DNA of 39,402 bases from an uncultured Veillonella sp. GTDB taxonomy: Bacteria; Bacillota; Negativicutes; Veillonellales; Veillonellaceae. How positions within the stretch are numbered: the stretch's first letter is position 1; each line of letters opens with the position of its first letter. Below the pieces are notes generated by a model that ran no database searches, had not been told where the DNA came from, and worked only from the letters and a program-made list of their open reading frames with translations. This document shows, piece by piece, positions 8,982 to 16,226 of the stretch. The position numbers and the translations under genes are program-made. The stretch lies in NCBI GenBank assembly GCA_934202095.1, contig CAKPXN010000011.1, positions 1 to 39,402 on the forward strand. Reading direction: 5' to 3'.

Positions 8982-9998
8982 CTAATGTTTGCAATATACA
9001 TGTATTGTATCACATTGCGCGTTAATTGTAACTTTTTGAATGGTGAAAGTTTTCTCTTCCCCCGTTCTTACCATATGTGCCAATTGAACTTGATGTGCTA
9101 GTGATAATGAGATGCTAGGCATCATCAATTGCCACAACCGCCGCTGCATGGCAAGCGGTAATGAACGCATACCGCGACGTGATATAGTATATCCATTTTC
9201 AACACTTGTTACTAATTGAAGAAACAAACGCTTACTTTCACCATCGAGATACGCCTCATCCACCTGAGCAATATGGCCAAGTCGGCACAATGTATCAACC
9301 ACATTAGGGTTAATAGATTGCAACATAGGGATAACCTCATGGCGTATGCGATTCCTGTTATATTGCCTATCATTATTGGACGAATCTGTACAATATGCAA
9401 CATTTCGTAAATGAGCATATGCCAATATTTCAGATTTTGTTATTTCCAATAAGGGGCGTACAACAGGAACCGTGTAATCATGACTGATGACACGCATTCC
9501 ACTAAGTCCCTTGAGCCCCGTGCCACGCAATATATGTGCCAAAATGGTTTCTGCTTGATCATCCTTATGATGAGCGGTCACTATATACGCAAACCTCTCA
9601 CGTTGTGCTAGTTCATTAAACCACATATACCGTTCACAGCGTCCCACGGTTTCCAAGGACTCCTTTCGGGCCTGCGCCATGGCAGGTATATCCTTTTTAA
9701 TGCCCCAAAATGGCAAATTCTTATTTTTGCAATAAGATTCAACCATTTGTAATTCTGCAGCACTTTCACTACGAATACAGTGATCAACAGTAGTAACACC
9801 AAGGGTCCACGCCGCTTTTCTATGATTTTTAAGATATTGCAATACCTCTAAAACGACCATAGAATCAGGTCCCCCTGAACAAGCAACCAAAATACGTGAG
9901 TCATAAGGAAATAAATCTACAGATTTCAATGTTGCATTAACAAGTCTATGTAATTGTTTAATTGCCTTAGGCGTAGTATTACTGCACTGTTTCATCAT
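8982..9998 (-). CDS. tilS: tRNA(Ile)-lysidine synthase, short form
   Basis: Converts the wobble C34 of tRNA-Ile(CAU) to lysidine so that AUA is read as isoleucine. The ATP-pyrophosphatase signature SGGPDSMVVLEVL is clear, with TVDHCIRSESAAELQMV, VTAHHKDDQAETILAHILRGTGLKGLSGM and the CTDSSNNDRQYNRNRIRHEVIPML segment typical of TilS. I chose the ATG at 9998, which overlaps the end of ppx by 20 bases; the frame stays open upstream to a GTG at 10046, but that would overlap ppx by 68 bases and has no ribosome-binding site. The ribosome-binding site at 9998 is also weak, so translational coupling to ppx is likely. At about 339 aa it appears to lack the separate C-terminal domain of larger TilS proteins. 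Confidence 0.93.
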   Translation of the reverse strand: MMKQCSNTTPKAIKQLHRLVNATLKSVDLFPYDSRILVACSGGPDSMVVLEVLQYLKNHRKAAWTLGVTTVDHCIRSESAAELQMVESYCKNKNLPFWGIKKDIPAMAQARKESLETVGRCERYMWFNELAQRERFAYIVTAHHKDDQAETILAHILRGTGLKGLSGMRVISHDYTVPVVRPLLEITKSEILAYAHLRNVAYCTDSSNNDRQYNRNRIRHEVIPMLQSINPNVVDTLCRLGHIAQVDEAYLDGESKRLFLQLVTSVENGYTISRRGMRSLPLAMQRRLWQLMMPSISLSLAHQVQLAHMVRTGEEKTFTIQKVTINAQCDTIHVYCKH

Positions 9999-10881
9999 AA
10001 TTTTCAAATACTTCTTGTTGTAATGCCTCCATGCCATCTTGTTCACTCACAAAAATATGAGGAACTTCATAGGCATCCATAAACGACGTTAATATTTCCG
10101 CACCGCTCACAATAATATCTACGCGACCTGCCTGAAGACCGGGCACCTGCAATCGTTCATCACGACTCATATAGCGCAATTGTAAAATAATGCCTTCTAT
10201 ACATTCCCTCGTTAATTTATGACCTTGGATTTTATGTCCATCATAGATTGCCATCTTTAAATCAATAGCAGCCAATGTTGTAATGGTACCACCTATGCCA
10301 ATAAATTCACCGAATGTGCCCGCTATCATCATAGGGTCCCACAAGAATCTAGTTTCCTCCCATACCCGTTGTGGTCCTTCATCAGAAAGTGGTTTTAAAC
10401 GCACTGCCCCAACCGGATAGGATCGGCTCCAATAGATACCATCTTTAGAACCTAATGCCAATTCTGTGCTACCACCGCCAATATCGATAGTCGCATAGTG
10501 CAAACCATCAGATAAACGATCTTGTAATGCTCCTTTAAATCCGTAGGCCGCCTCTTCTTCACCACTTAAGATACGATATGTCATTCCACAATATGTAGTA
10601 GCCTTTTCCATAAAGTCCAGACCATTAGAGGCTTCCCGGACGGCACTTGTAGCAAAGGCAAAACATTGATTTACGCCATAGTCTTTGGCGAGACTATCGA
10701 TTTCAGAAAAAGCCTTGTAGGAGGCCTCCATAGATTCTGTAGATAGTGTACCATCATCATTTCGTTTTCCTAATCGCGTAGTCCACAAGCGTTTAGGCTC
10801 ATTATACCATTGTCCATTTTTATAGGCCCCTAATAACAGACGTATAGAATTCGAACCTACATCAATAATAGCTGTTTTCAT
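9979..10881 (-). CDS. Ppx/GppA family exopolyphosphatase / guanosine pentaphosphatase
   Basis: ASKHA-fold phosphatase acting on polyphosphate ends or on pppGpp; which of the two cannot be told from sequence. The 300-aa protein is the short form with the catalytic domain only. The phosphate-1 motif DVGSNSIRLLLGAY, the second phosphate motif TIDIGGGSTELALGS and the GIGGTITTLAAID segment are intact. The start at 10881 (MKTAIIDVGSN) is chosen because the conserved motif begins there; the longer open frame to 10929 adds an unconserved leader. It lies between the S1 gene and tilS, and its last codons overlap the tilS start. It is absent from the same spot in Bacillus, so it is an insertion into this neighbourhood. 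Confidence 0.9.
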   Translation of the reverse strand: MKTAIIDVGSNSIRLLLGAYKNGQWYNEPKRLWTTRLGKRNDDGTLSTESMEASYKAFSEIDSLAKDYGVNQCFAFATSAVREASNGLDFMEKATTYCGMTYRILSGEEEAAYGFKGALQDRLSDGLHYATIDIGGGSTELALGSKDGIYWSRSYPVGAVRLKPLSDEGPQRVWEETRFLWDPMMIAGTFGEFIGIGGTITTLAAIDLKMAIYDGHKIQGHKLTRECIEGIILQLRYMSRDERLQVPGLQAGRVDIIVSGAEILTSFMDAYEVPHIFVSEQDGMEALQQEVFENYDETVQ

Positions 10882-10929
10882 AGTTTTTTCTCTATAGTAC
10901 CTTCGTATTATAATTGAAGTTATATGCAC

Positions 10930-10955
10930 AAAGAGATGGCCGAAACCATCTCTTT
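10930..10955. terminator. Terminator-like hairpin between S1 gene and ppx
   Basis: AAAGAGATGG and CCATCTCTTT form a perfect 10-bp stem around a 6-base loop, just downstream of the S1 gene. On minus the T run is inside the stem and short, so termination may be partial and ppx-tilS-hpt may receive read-through. Confidence 0.65.
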
Positions 10956-10959
10956 ATTT

Positions 10960-11361
10960 CTAATCGCGACGACCGCCACGGCCTCCACGTTTACCTTCTG
11001 TATTGCGTTTTAAATCATGCAATCGTTCATTGCTATCACGCAAGAATGATTTCATCTTTGCTTCAAAGGATTCTGCGCTTTGTCGACTTTGTATACGGCG
11101 CTCAGGTCGACGTTCTTCAACGTGCGGTTTATCCTGAGTTTGACGAATGGAAAGGCCAATTTTGCTACCATCGACAGACAAAACCTTAACCTTCACTGCA
11201 TCTTGTACCTTTAGTACATCATTTATATCTTCTACATAGCCATGAGCTACTTCGGAAATATGAACTAAACCAGTTTGCTTATCCCCTAAATCAATAAAAG
11301 CACCAAATTTTGTAATACCGGAAACTGTACCGTTTAAAACGCTACCAACTTCGATTGCCAT
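10960..11361 (-). CDS. S1 RNA-binding domain protein (YabR / general stress protein 13-like)
   Basis: A single N-terminal S1 domain (residues about 1-72: GSVLNGTVSGITKFGAFIDL, TGLVHISEVAHGYV, VKVKVLSVDGSKIGLSIRQ) followed by a charged linker and an Arg/Gly-rich tail (RGGRGGRRD). The 133-aa size and the position right after divIC match B. subtilis YabR. It probably binds RNA or ribosomes; the exact role is unknown. The basic glycine-rich tail could add nonspecific RNA affinity. The ATG at 11361 has AGGAGG upstream. It is cotranscribed with divIC (57-base gap). Confidence is high for the domain and lower for any specific function. Confidence 0.9.
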   Translation of the reverse strand: MAIEVGSVLNGTVSGITKFGAFIDLGDKQTGLVHISEVAHGYVEDINDVLKVQDAVKVKVLSVDGSKIGLSIRQTQDKPHVEERRPERRIQSRQSAESFEAKMKSFLRDSNERLHDLKRNTEGKRGGRGGRRD

Positions 11362-11418
11362 GCAACCTCCTAATAAAACCTCAAACTATAAACTAAAACT
11401 ACACCAATGATGACAAGA

Positions 11419-11745
11419 TTATTTTACATATGGCACTTCACCTGGTTTTACGAGGCCTAATTGCTCACGAGCTACATTTTCAATATTCTTAGGATCTTGT
11501 AGCTTTGCTTTTTCCTGCTCTAGTTCATCATTCTTTTGTTGCAATTCTTGCAATTGTTGTTCAATATGTTGTTTTTCTTGATAAATAGCTACTAGACGAT
11601 ATGCTTGCCCCAGTAATAACATAACCATTACTGTAACAGCAATACGTTTTGCCCACATGATGACAATCTTACGATCTTCAGCGCGTCGATTTCGTTGTAC
11701 CCGTCTACGCTTTACCGGTTTTTCACGATGTTCAGATTGTTTCAT
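11419..11745 (-). CDS. divIC: Septum formation initiator, FtsB/DivIC family
   Basis: Bitopic division protein expected to pair with FtsL-type proteins in the divisome. The 108 aa show a basic cytoplasmic N-terminus (KRRRVQRNRRAEDRK), one membrane segment (about residues 30-50), then a periplasmic leucine-zipper-like coiled coil rich in Gln, Glu and Lys (about 52-90) and the family's closing segment NVAREQLGLVKPGEVPY. It is first in the divIC-S1 unit. Upstream is an extended -10 promoter. In Bacillus divIC also precedes yabR. Whether it is called DivIC or FtsB is a matter of lineage naming. Confidence 0.9.
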   Translation of the reverse strand: MKQSEHREKPVKRRRVQRNRRAEDRKIVIMWAKRIAVTVMVMLLLGQAYRLVAIYQEKQHIEQQLQELQQKNDELEQEKAKLQDPKNIENVAREQLGLVKPGEVPYVK

Positions 11746-11788
11746 GTAGAGCCCCCAATAACATTATCAACTATATACATAATAACAA

Positions 11789-11797
11789 ATTATACCA
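11789..11797 (-). promoter_or_regulatory. Extended -10 promoter for divIC
   Basis: On minus, TGG directly precedes TATAAT, an extended -10 element; no clear -35 is seen. It is about 45 bases from the divIC ATG. The remaining sequence between divIC and ldh (11798-11867) holds a weak 6-bp hairpin and nothing else recognised. Confidence 0.5.
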
Positions 11798-11867
11798 TAG
11801 AACCTCATAAAATTTATAGATAGAAAAACTTATATGGTCGATTTATTTGAATGAAACTATCGACGTA

Positions 11868-12815
11868 TCACAAGGTTTCAGCTTTTTTAACATATTCTCT
11901 AATAACAGCACAAGACTTCTTAAATAATGATAATTCATCATCCGTAAGTTGCAATTCAAGAACATCTTCAATACCATCTTTACCAATAACAGCAGGTGTA
12001 GATGCAAAAACACCTGTTTCTCCATATTGCCCATCAAGATAGCAAGAACATGGTAGCACCTTTTTCTCATCGTGGAATACAGCGCGAATCAATTCGGTTG
12101 TTGCACTAGCAATACCAAATTCTGTAGAACCTTTTCCTGCCAAAACATGATAGCCACCAATTTTAACATCATCCAAAACTTGTTTATGATCTAGTTCGGG
12201 GAATCTATGAGGCAATTCTTTTTGTAGTTGAGTTAATGGCTTACCTTGTACATATACATGTGACCAAGGTACCATAGCACTGGCGCCATGTTCGCCTAAA
12301 CAATAGGCTGTAATTGTTCGATTACTAATATTAAATAGATGAGCTAGTTCTTTTTGTAGTCTTGCAGAGTCGAGTGCAGTTCCCGATGAAATAATATGCT
12401 TAGGATTCCAACCTAAATGTTTGCATAAGTACGTGGCCACTACATCAGCTGGATTAGAAATAGATATAATGAAACCATTAAATTCAGATTCTTTAATACG
12501 AGGAATGACGTCCTTTAGTACGGCTACTGTATCACCAAGGCTTTCAAGTCTATCTTGGTATAAATTAGGTAATGGGCCAGCACAGAAAACGAGAATATCG
12601 CAATCCCCACAACCTTCAATTGGCCCAGATGTAGCCGTTACACGATGCGGAATATAGCTAACTGCATCATTGATATCCATCGCTTGGGCTTTTGCTTTCT
12701 TCTCATCAATATCCATCATATATAACTCATCGACTTCACCTTGCAAGGCTAGAGAAAAAGCCACATGAGAACCTACATGTCCAGTACCGATTATACCTAC
12801 TTTACGTAATTTCAT
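11868..12815 (-). CDS. Lactate/malate dehydrogenase-fold 2-hydroxyacid dehydrogenase
   Basis: NAD-dependent dehydrogenase of the L-lactate/malate family, 315 aa. The Rossmann motif GTGHVGSHVAFSLA (residues 10-23) with an Asp after the second strand (MMDID) indicates NAD. Catalytic residues are present: the Asp-Arg pair in DSARLQKEL and the His in GEHGASAMVPW, plus the Arg of the mobile loop (YQDR). The specificity position of the loop, usually Gln in lactate and Arg in malate dehydrogenases, appears by eye to be Pro (AGPLPNLYQDR), which is more like L-2-hydroxyisocaproate-type enzymes. The substrate is therefore open: lactate, a branched 2-oxo acid, or another. RBS is AAGGAGG. It is flanked by a strong terminator upstream, so it is probably monocistronic. 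Confidence 0.88.
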   Translation of the reverse strand: MKLRKVGIIGTGHVGSHVAFSLALQGEVDELYMMDIDEKKAKAQAMDINDAVSYIPHRVTATSGPIEGCGDCDILVFCAGPLPNLYQDRLESLGDTVAVLKDVIPRIKESEFNGFIISISNPADVVATYLCKHLGWNPKHIISSGTALDSARLQKELAHLFNISNRTITAYCLGEHGASAMVPWSHVYVQGKPLTQLQKELPHRFPELDHKQVLDDVKIGGYHVLAGKGSTEFGIASATTELIRAVFHDEKKVLPCSCYLDGQYGETGVFASTPAVIGKDGIEDVLELQLTDDELSLFKKSCAVIREYVKKAETL

Positions 12816-12850
12816 AAGAGCCTCCTTAAGACAATTTGTTTATAAATATT

Positions 12851-12889
12851 AAAAGGACTATTATAGCTACTTACTATAATAGTCCTATT
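12851..12889. terminator. Terminator of the folate operon, upstream of ldh
   Basis: GGACTATTATAG and CTATAATAGTCC make a perfect 12-bp stem with a 7-base loop and A/T runs on both sides. It closes the abcF-fol-glsB unit on minus. The core GGACTATTA/TAATAGTCC recurs in the terminator at 36075-36105. Confidence 0.85.
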
Positions 12890-12901
12890 TTTAATATTTT
12901 G

Positions 12902-13138
12902 TTAGTCTTTTCCTGCAAAAAAATTAACTACAGCAATAACGATAACGGCACCAGCAATAGATGGTATTAAGGCCATACCAGCAAGGCTTGGCCCCCATGT
13001 ACCAAGTAAAGCCTGTCCAACGACAGCACCAACTAAACCTGCAATAACATGGAGAATAATCCCCATACTTTGTGATTTCTTAGTAATACGTCCTGCTACA
13101 AAACCAATAAACCCACCTACGATAATAGACCAAAGCAT
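12902..13138 (-). CDS. GlsB/YeaQ/YmgE family small membrane protein
   Basis: A 78-aa protein with three hydrophobic segments and glycine-rich turns (GGFIGFVAGRITK, HVIAGLVGAVVGQALLG), the hallmark of the transglycosylase-associated/GlsB family; the name is historical and no enzymatic activity is established. Members are linked to envelope or general stress in enterococci and E. coli. The start ATG has AGGAGG at six bases. It is the last gene before the terminator of the folate operon, nine bases after the unknown membrane-anchored gene, so the two are likely cotranscribed. Confidence 0.88.
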   Translation of the reverse strand: MLWSIIVGGFIGFVAGRITKKSQSMGIILHVIAGLVGAVVGQALLGTWGPSLAGMALIPSIAGAVIVIAVVNFFAGKD

Positions 13139-13147
13139 ATGTACCTC

Positions 13148-13957
13148 CTACTGATGTACATCGACTAATTCTATAGGAAATAAATTTTGTTCTTGTACAT
13201 CAATTTTATTCTTAAATAAATATTGTTTGCGCATATTCCATAAAATAGATACATCTTCTGGATCCATTTTACTTAATGCGTAGATTCGTATGAATTGGGA
13301 CCCATAATAACCTTTCAAGCTATCTGGAACCCCCTTCGTCCCCTCGCCCAAAATACGCGTATTAAAATATCCCTGAATCTCTTTATTGACCCTATTAATG
13401 ATGATAAATCCCGAACCATCTAAAATATAAATTTTTGACGGTCCTTGCTTAAGGGACTTTACATTATTAGTAATAAAAAATAATGTATCTAAATCAATGA
13501 ACGACGATTCATAGCCAGACTGATAATAAGGCAGTATATAGTGGGCCCCCTTATCCGTTGCATTTAGCATATCGGTAAAGTTCTGTTGCTCTTCAGCTGT
13601 AAAATCATGAAAGGTTCCAATATTCTCTACATGACGCACGCCTTTTTGATAATTTTTTAGTTGTCCAGGCTCAATATGAGTTCCTTTAAATTGAACTGTA
13701 TTAAGTCGAATCGTATTATCCCTTACATTATAAATGCCATATCCTTCATAACCTAAAAAATAGACATTATCCCCCACTTGTTTCATGGCCAACAATCGTT
13801 TAGATATAATTGCATCATTCGATGTAACTACCAATGTATGTTGTTCTGGATCTACTTTTACGGACTTTACATCATCATTAACCATCGACATCGCCCAATA
13901 AGACAATCCCATTAAAAGAATGGCAACAATGATAAAGCCCAATCGTTTTGCATTCAT
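13148..13957 (-). CDS. Membrane-anchored protein of unknown function
   Basis: I do not recognise this 269-aa protein. It has one N-terminal hydrophobic segment (about residues 7-26) after a short basic stretch, so it is probably an uncleaved anchor or signal peptide with the rest outside the cytoplasm. The exported part is rich in beta-strand-like alternation, aromatic residues and Gly/Tyr (VGDNVYFLGYEGYGIYNV, SKIYILDGSGFIII), and has no cysteines in the mature part, no repeats and no obvious catalytic motif. It follows folK by 28 bases in the same direction and precedes the GlsB-like gene, so it may be transcribed with the folate operon without being part of the pathway. RBS is AGAGG. Confidence 0.85.
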   Translation of the reverse strand: MNAKRLGFIIVAILLMGLSYWAMSMVNDDVKSVKVDPEQHTLVVTSNDAIISKRLLAMKQVGDNVYFLGYEGYGIYNVRDNTIRLNTVQFKGTHIEPGQLKNYQKGVRHVENIGTFHDFTAEEQQNFTDMLNATDKGAHYILPYYQSGYESSFIDLDTLFFITNNVKSLKQGPSKIYILDGSGFIIINRVNKEIQGYFNTRILGEGTKGVPDSLKGYYGSQFIRIYALSKMDPEDVSILWNMRKQYLFKNKIDVQEQNLFPIELVDVHQ

Positions 13958-13985
13958 GTTAACCTCTTATGAATACATCCTTATA

Positions 13986-14456
13986 TTATGTCTGTAGTGA
14001 ATGAACTCTACTGCGTATGGACTCACCATTATATGTGAAATTTTTGTCTAGCTCCATCAACGGTTCCAAAACAAACAACCTATCCCAAAAATATGGATGT
14101 GGAATTACTAAACGCGCATCATTGATATTCATACAAGCACCGGTTTTATCCAGAGCATATACAATGTCCAAATCAAGTGTTCTCGGTCCCCAGTGAATAT
14201 CCCGTTTTCGTTGAGCCTCACGTTCTAGTTCTTGTAATATATCGAGCAACTCATGAGGTTTCCATTCACAGGTAACGCGCCAAACAGCATTTAAAAATAC
14301 ATCTTGATCTGTATAGCCCCACGGCTCCGTTTCTAGAATGGATGAGGCAATAATACGATGCACCTCTGGATATATGGAAAGAGCCTGATAAGCTGATTCA
14401 ATGTACTGACGTCGATTTCCTATATTAGAACCTACACTAATATAGTACGTATACAT
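13986..14456 (-). CDS. folK: 2-amino-4-hydroxy-6-hydroxymethyldihydropteridine diphosphokinase
   Basis: Transfers pyrophosphate from ATP to hydroxymethyl-dihydropterin, supplying FolP. At 156 aa it is a stand-alone enzyme. The family signature is intact: SVGSNIGNRRQYIESA at the N-terminus, ETEPWGYTDQDVFLNAV for pterin binding, and KRDIHWGPRTLDLDIVY with the metal-binding Asp pair, then VIPHPYFWDRLFVLEPL. Its ATG overlaps the folB stop by one base, so translation is coupled. Order in the operon is folE-folP-folB-folK. Confidence 0.97.
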   Translation of the reverse strand: MYTYYISVGSNIGNRRQYIESAYQALSIYPEVHRIIASSILETEPWGYTDQDVFLNAVWRVTCEWKPHELLDILQELEREAQRKRDIHWGPRTLDLDIVYALDKTGACMNINDARLVIPHPYFWDRLFVLEPLMELDKNFTYNGESIRSRVHSLQT

Positions 14457-14818
14457 TAAATTTGACCTCGCGTCGTTACAACTTCTACATAATCCAATAT
14501 ACCTGCAATCGGTACAGATGGCTTACGAACAGTCACGCTTAAGCCAACTATGCCTTGATAGTGTTGATACAATGTATCTGCAATCAATGCACCAATATGT
14601 TCCAACAAATTACAACGTTCACCAGTCATAATAGCTGCCACCATATCGTACACCTCAACATAGTTGATAGAATCCTCTAACATATCTGTTTGGCCTGGTT
14701 TAGTTAAATCAGTTTTAATTTCCACATCGACAAAAAAGCGTTGACCTTGTGATTTTTCAGACTCTAAATTACCATGATATCCGTAAAAAGCCATATTCTT
14801 TAATATGATCTTATCCAT
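14456..14818 (-). CDS. folB: Dihydroneopterin aldolase
   Basis: Cleaves dihydroneopterin to hydroxymethyl-dihydropterin and glycolaldehyde. The 120-aa protein has the usual length and features: FYGYHGNLESEKSQGQRFFVDVE with the active-site Tyr and Glu, DSINYVEVYD, and the NLLEHIGALIAD helix; the C-terminal VTVRKPSVPIAGILDYVEV holds the catalytic Lys. The ATG at 14818 follows AAGGAG. It overlaps folK by one base and is 13 bases from folP. Confidence 0.97.
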   Translation of the reverse strand: MDKIILKNMAFYGYHGNLESEKSQGQRFFVDVEIKTDLTKPGQTDMLEDSINYVEVYDMVAAIMTGERCNLLEHIGALIADTLYQHYQGIVGLSVTVRKPSVPIAGILDYVEVVTTRGQI

Positions 14819-14831
14819 AGTAAACTCCTTA

Positions 14832-15662
14832 TTAGCCTCGCAACAATCCGTCTGCTACAGCAAGTGCACGTTTATGCATTAATACATTATGTACACGCAC
14901 CATGTCAACGCCTTGGAAAACACCGGTAATACACGCTGCAACTGTGCCTTCATCGCGTTCTTCTGGAGGAAGTCCACCGAGCATCGTACCGATGAAACGT
15001 TTTCTACTTGGCGCCAATAACACAGGGTATTCATAGGCCGTAATTTCACCTAACCGTTGCAACACCTCAATATTTTGCTCCTCTGTTTTCCCAAATCCAA
15101 TGCCTGGGTCGAGCCAAATATTTTGTGGTTTTACCCCTTCTTTTAAAGCCTTATCTACGGCGGAGAAGAAATAAGCCTTCATATCTTCAATAATGTCATC
15201 GTAATTTGTATCATTGCTATTATGCATAATGATAACAGGCACCTGATATTTTGCTGCTACAGCGGCCATATCAGGATCATAGTGCAATCCCCATACATCA
15301 TTTAAAATATGAGCGCCTTTGGAGAAGGCATAGTCTGCTGTTTTCGCATGATATGTATCGATGGATACAGGAACAGTAGATGCCTCTAACACAGGATCTA
15401 GCAATAGGCTAAGCCGTTCGATTTCCTCCTCCGCACGCAACGGTGTGCAACCAGGACGTGTAGATTCAACGCCTAAGTCAATTACATCCGCCCCATCTTG
15501 AATCATTTGGCGAGTCCATTCTGCTGCAGTTTCTGGTGTATTATGTTGGCCTCCATCGGAAAAAGAATCTGGTGTGCCATTTAAAATGCCCATAATTAAT
15601 GTGCGGTCAAATAAGCGTAATGATTTGCCATCACTCCAAGTATATTGTCTACGTTTATACAT
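14832..15662 (-). CDS. folP: Dihydropteroate synthase
   Basis: Joins p-aminobenzoate to the pterin pyrophosphate; the target of sulfonamides. At 276 aa it is a normal single-domain TIM barrel. Signature regions are MGILNGTPDSFSDGG (residues about 24-38), DVIDLGVESTRPG, SIDTYHAK and WLDPGIGFGKTEEQN. Two positions differ from the most common forms: NGTPDS where NVTPDS is usual, and GVESTRPG where GGESTRPG is usual. The remaining substrate-binding residues look intact. The ATG at 15662 overlaps the folE stop by eight bases, with AGGAGG at five bases upstream, so coupling is tight. Confidence 0.97.
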   Translation of the reverse strand: MYKRRQYTWSDGKSLRLFDRTLIMGILNGTPDSFSDGGQHNTPETAAEWTRQMIQDGADVIDLGVESTRPGCTPLRAEEEIERLSLLLDPVLEASTVPVSIDTYHAKTADYAFSKGAHILNDVWGLHYDPDMAAVAAKYQVPVIIMHNSNDTNYDDIIEDMKAYFFSAVDKALKEGVKPQNIWLDPGIGFGKTEEQNIEVLQRLGEITAYEYPVLLAPSRKRFIGTMLGGLPPEERDEGTVAACITGVFQGVDMVRVHNVLMHKRALAVADGLLRG

Positions 15663-16218
15663 CTGTGCCTCCTAACATAGCCAATGCTTCATCTCGCAAA
15701 GAGCCTGCCTCCCTTAATAGACCTCTACTCTCTATGGTAACCACTTGCGAGCCTTGTTGCAAAGTTCCCTTCATCAACATACATAATTGTGTTGCTTTAA
15801 GACGTACAAAAACACCTTCAGCGGATAAATCATGCTCGATTGCATCGGCGATTTCTCTCGTCAAGCGTTCTTGTAATTGTGGCTTTCTACTTAATACCGT
15901 AATTACATCATTAAACTTACTTAAGCCAGCTACACAACCACTATGTGGTTGATATATTACATCTACTGTACCAAAAAATGGCAGTAAATGATGTTCACAC
16001 ATCGAATAAAATGGAATGTCTGTAACGGCTACTAAACCATTGTAGTCCGTAGAAAACAATTCCCCCCAGAGTTCTTTTGTATTCTTTCCGACACCAGAAA
16101 ACAACTCTTCATACAATTCCACTACGCGGGTCGGTGTTTTTTCTAACTCTGGCGCCTTTGTATCAACGGATAGGGCACGCAAAAATTGCTCTATCCCTTC
16201 TTTTGCAAGTTGATTCAT
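15655..16218 (-). CDS. folE: GTP cyclohydrolase I
   Basis: First step of folate synthesis: GTP to dihydroneopterin triphosphate. The start at 16218 (MNQLAKEGIEQF) is chosen because AGGAGG lies four bases upstream; the open frame to 16278 would run into the ABC-F gene. That gives 187 aa, the family's length. Motifs: ELEKTPTRVVELYEELF, the zinc and active-site segment FYSMCEHHLLPFFG, and a second zinc cysteine in QLCMLMKGTLQQGSQVVT. It is first of the fol genes, eight bases after the ABC-F gene. Type IA is indicated by the CEHH motif. Confidence 0.96.
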   Translation of the reverse strand: MNQLAKEGIEQFLRALSVDTKAPELEKTPTRVVELYEELFSGVGKNTKELWGELFSTDYNGLVAVTDIPFYSMCEHHLLPFFGTVDVIYQPHSGCVAGLSKFNDVITVLSRKPQLQERLTREIADAIEHDLSAEGVFVRLKATQLCMLMKGTLQQGSQVVTIESRGLLREAGSLRDEALAMLGGTDV

Positions 16219-16226
16219 AGGCCCTC

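Noticed and set aside
9212..9802. Short open frames on both strands inside tilS
   Set aside because: They overlap conserved tilS motifs and have no start signals or family resemblance.
11830..11867. Terminator downstream of ldh
   Set aside because: GTCGAT and ATCGAC can pair, but the loop is 16 bases and no T tract follows directly; too weak to list.
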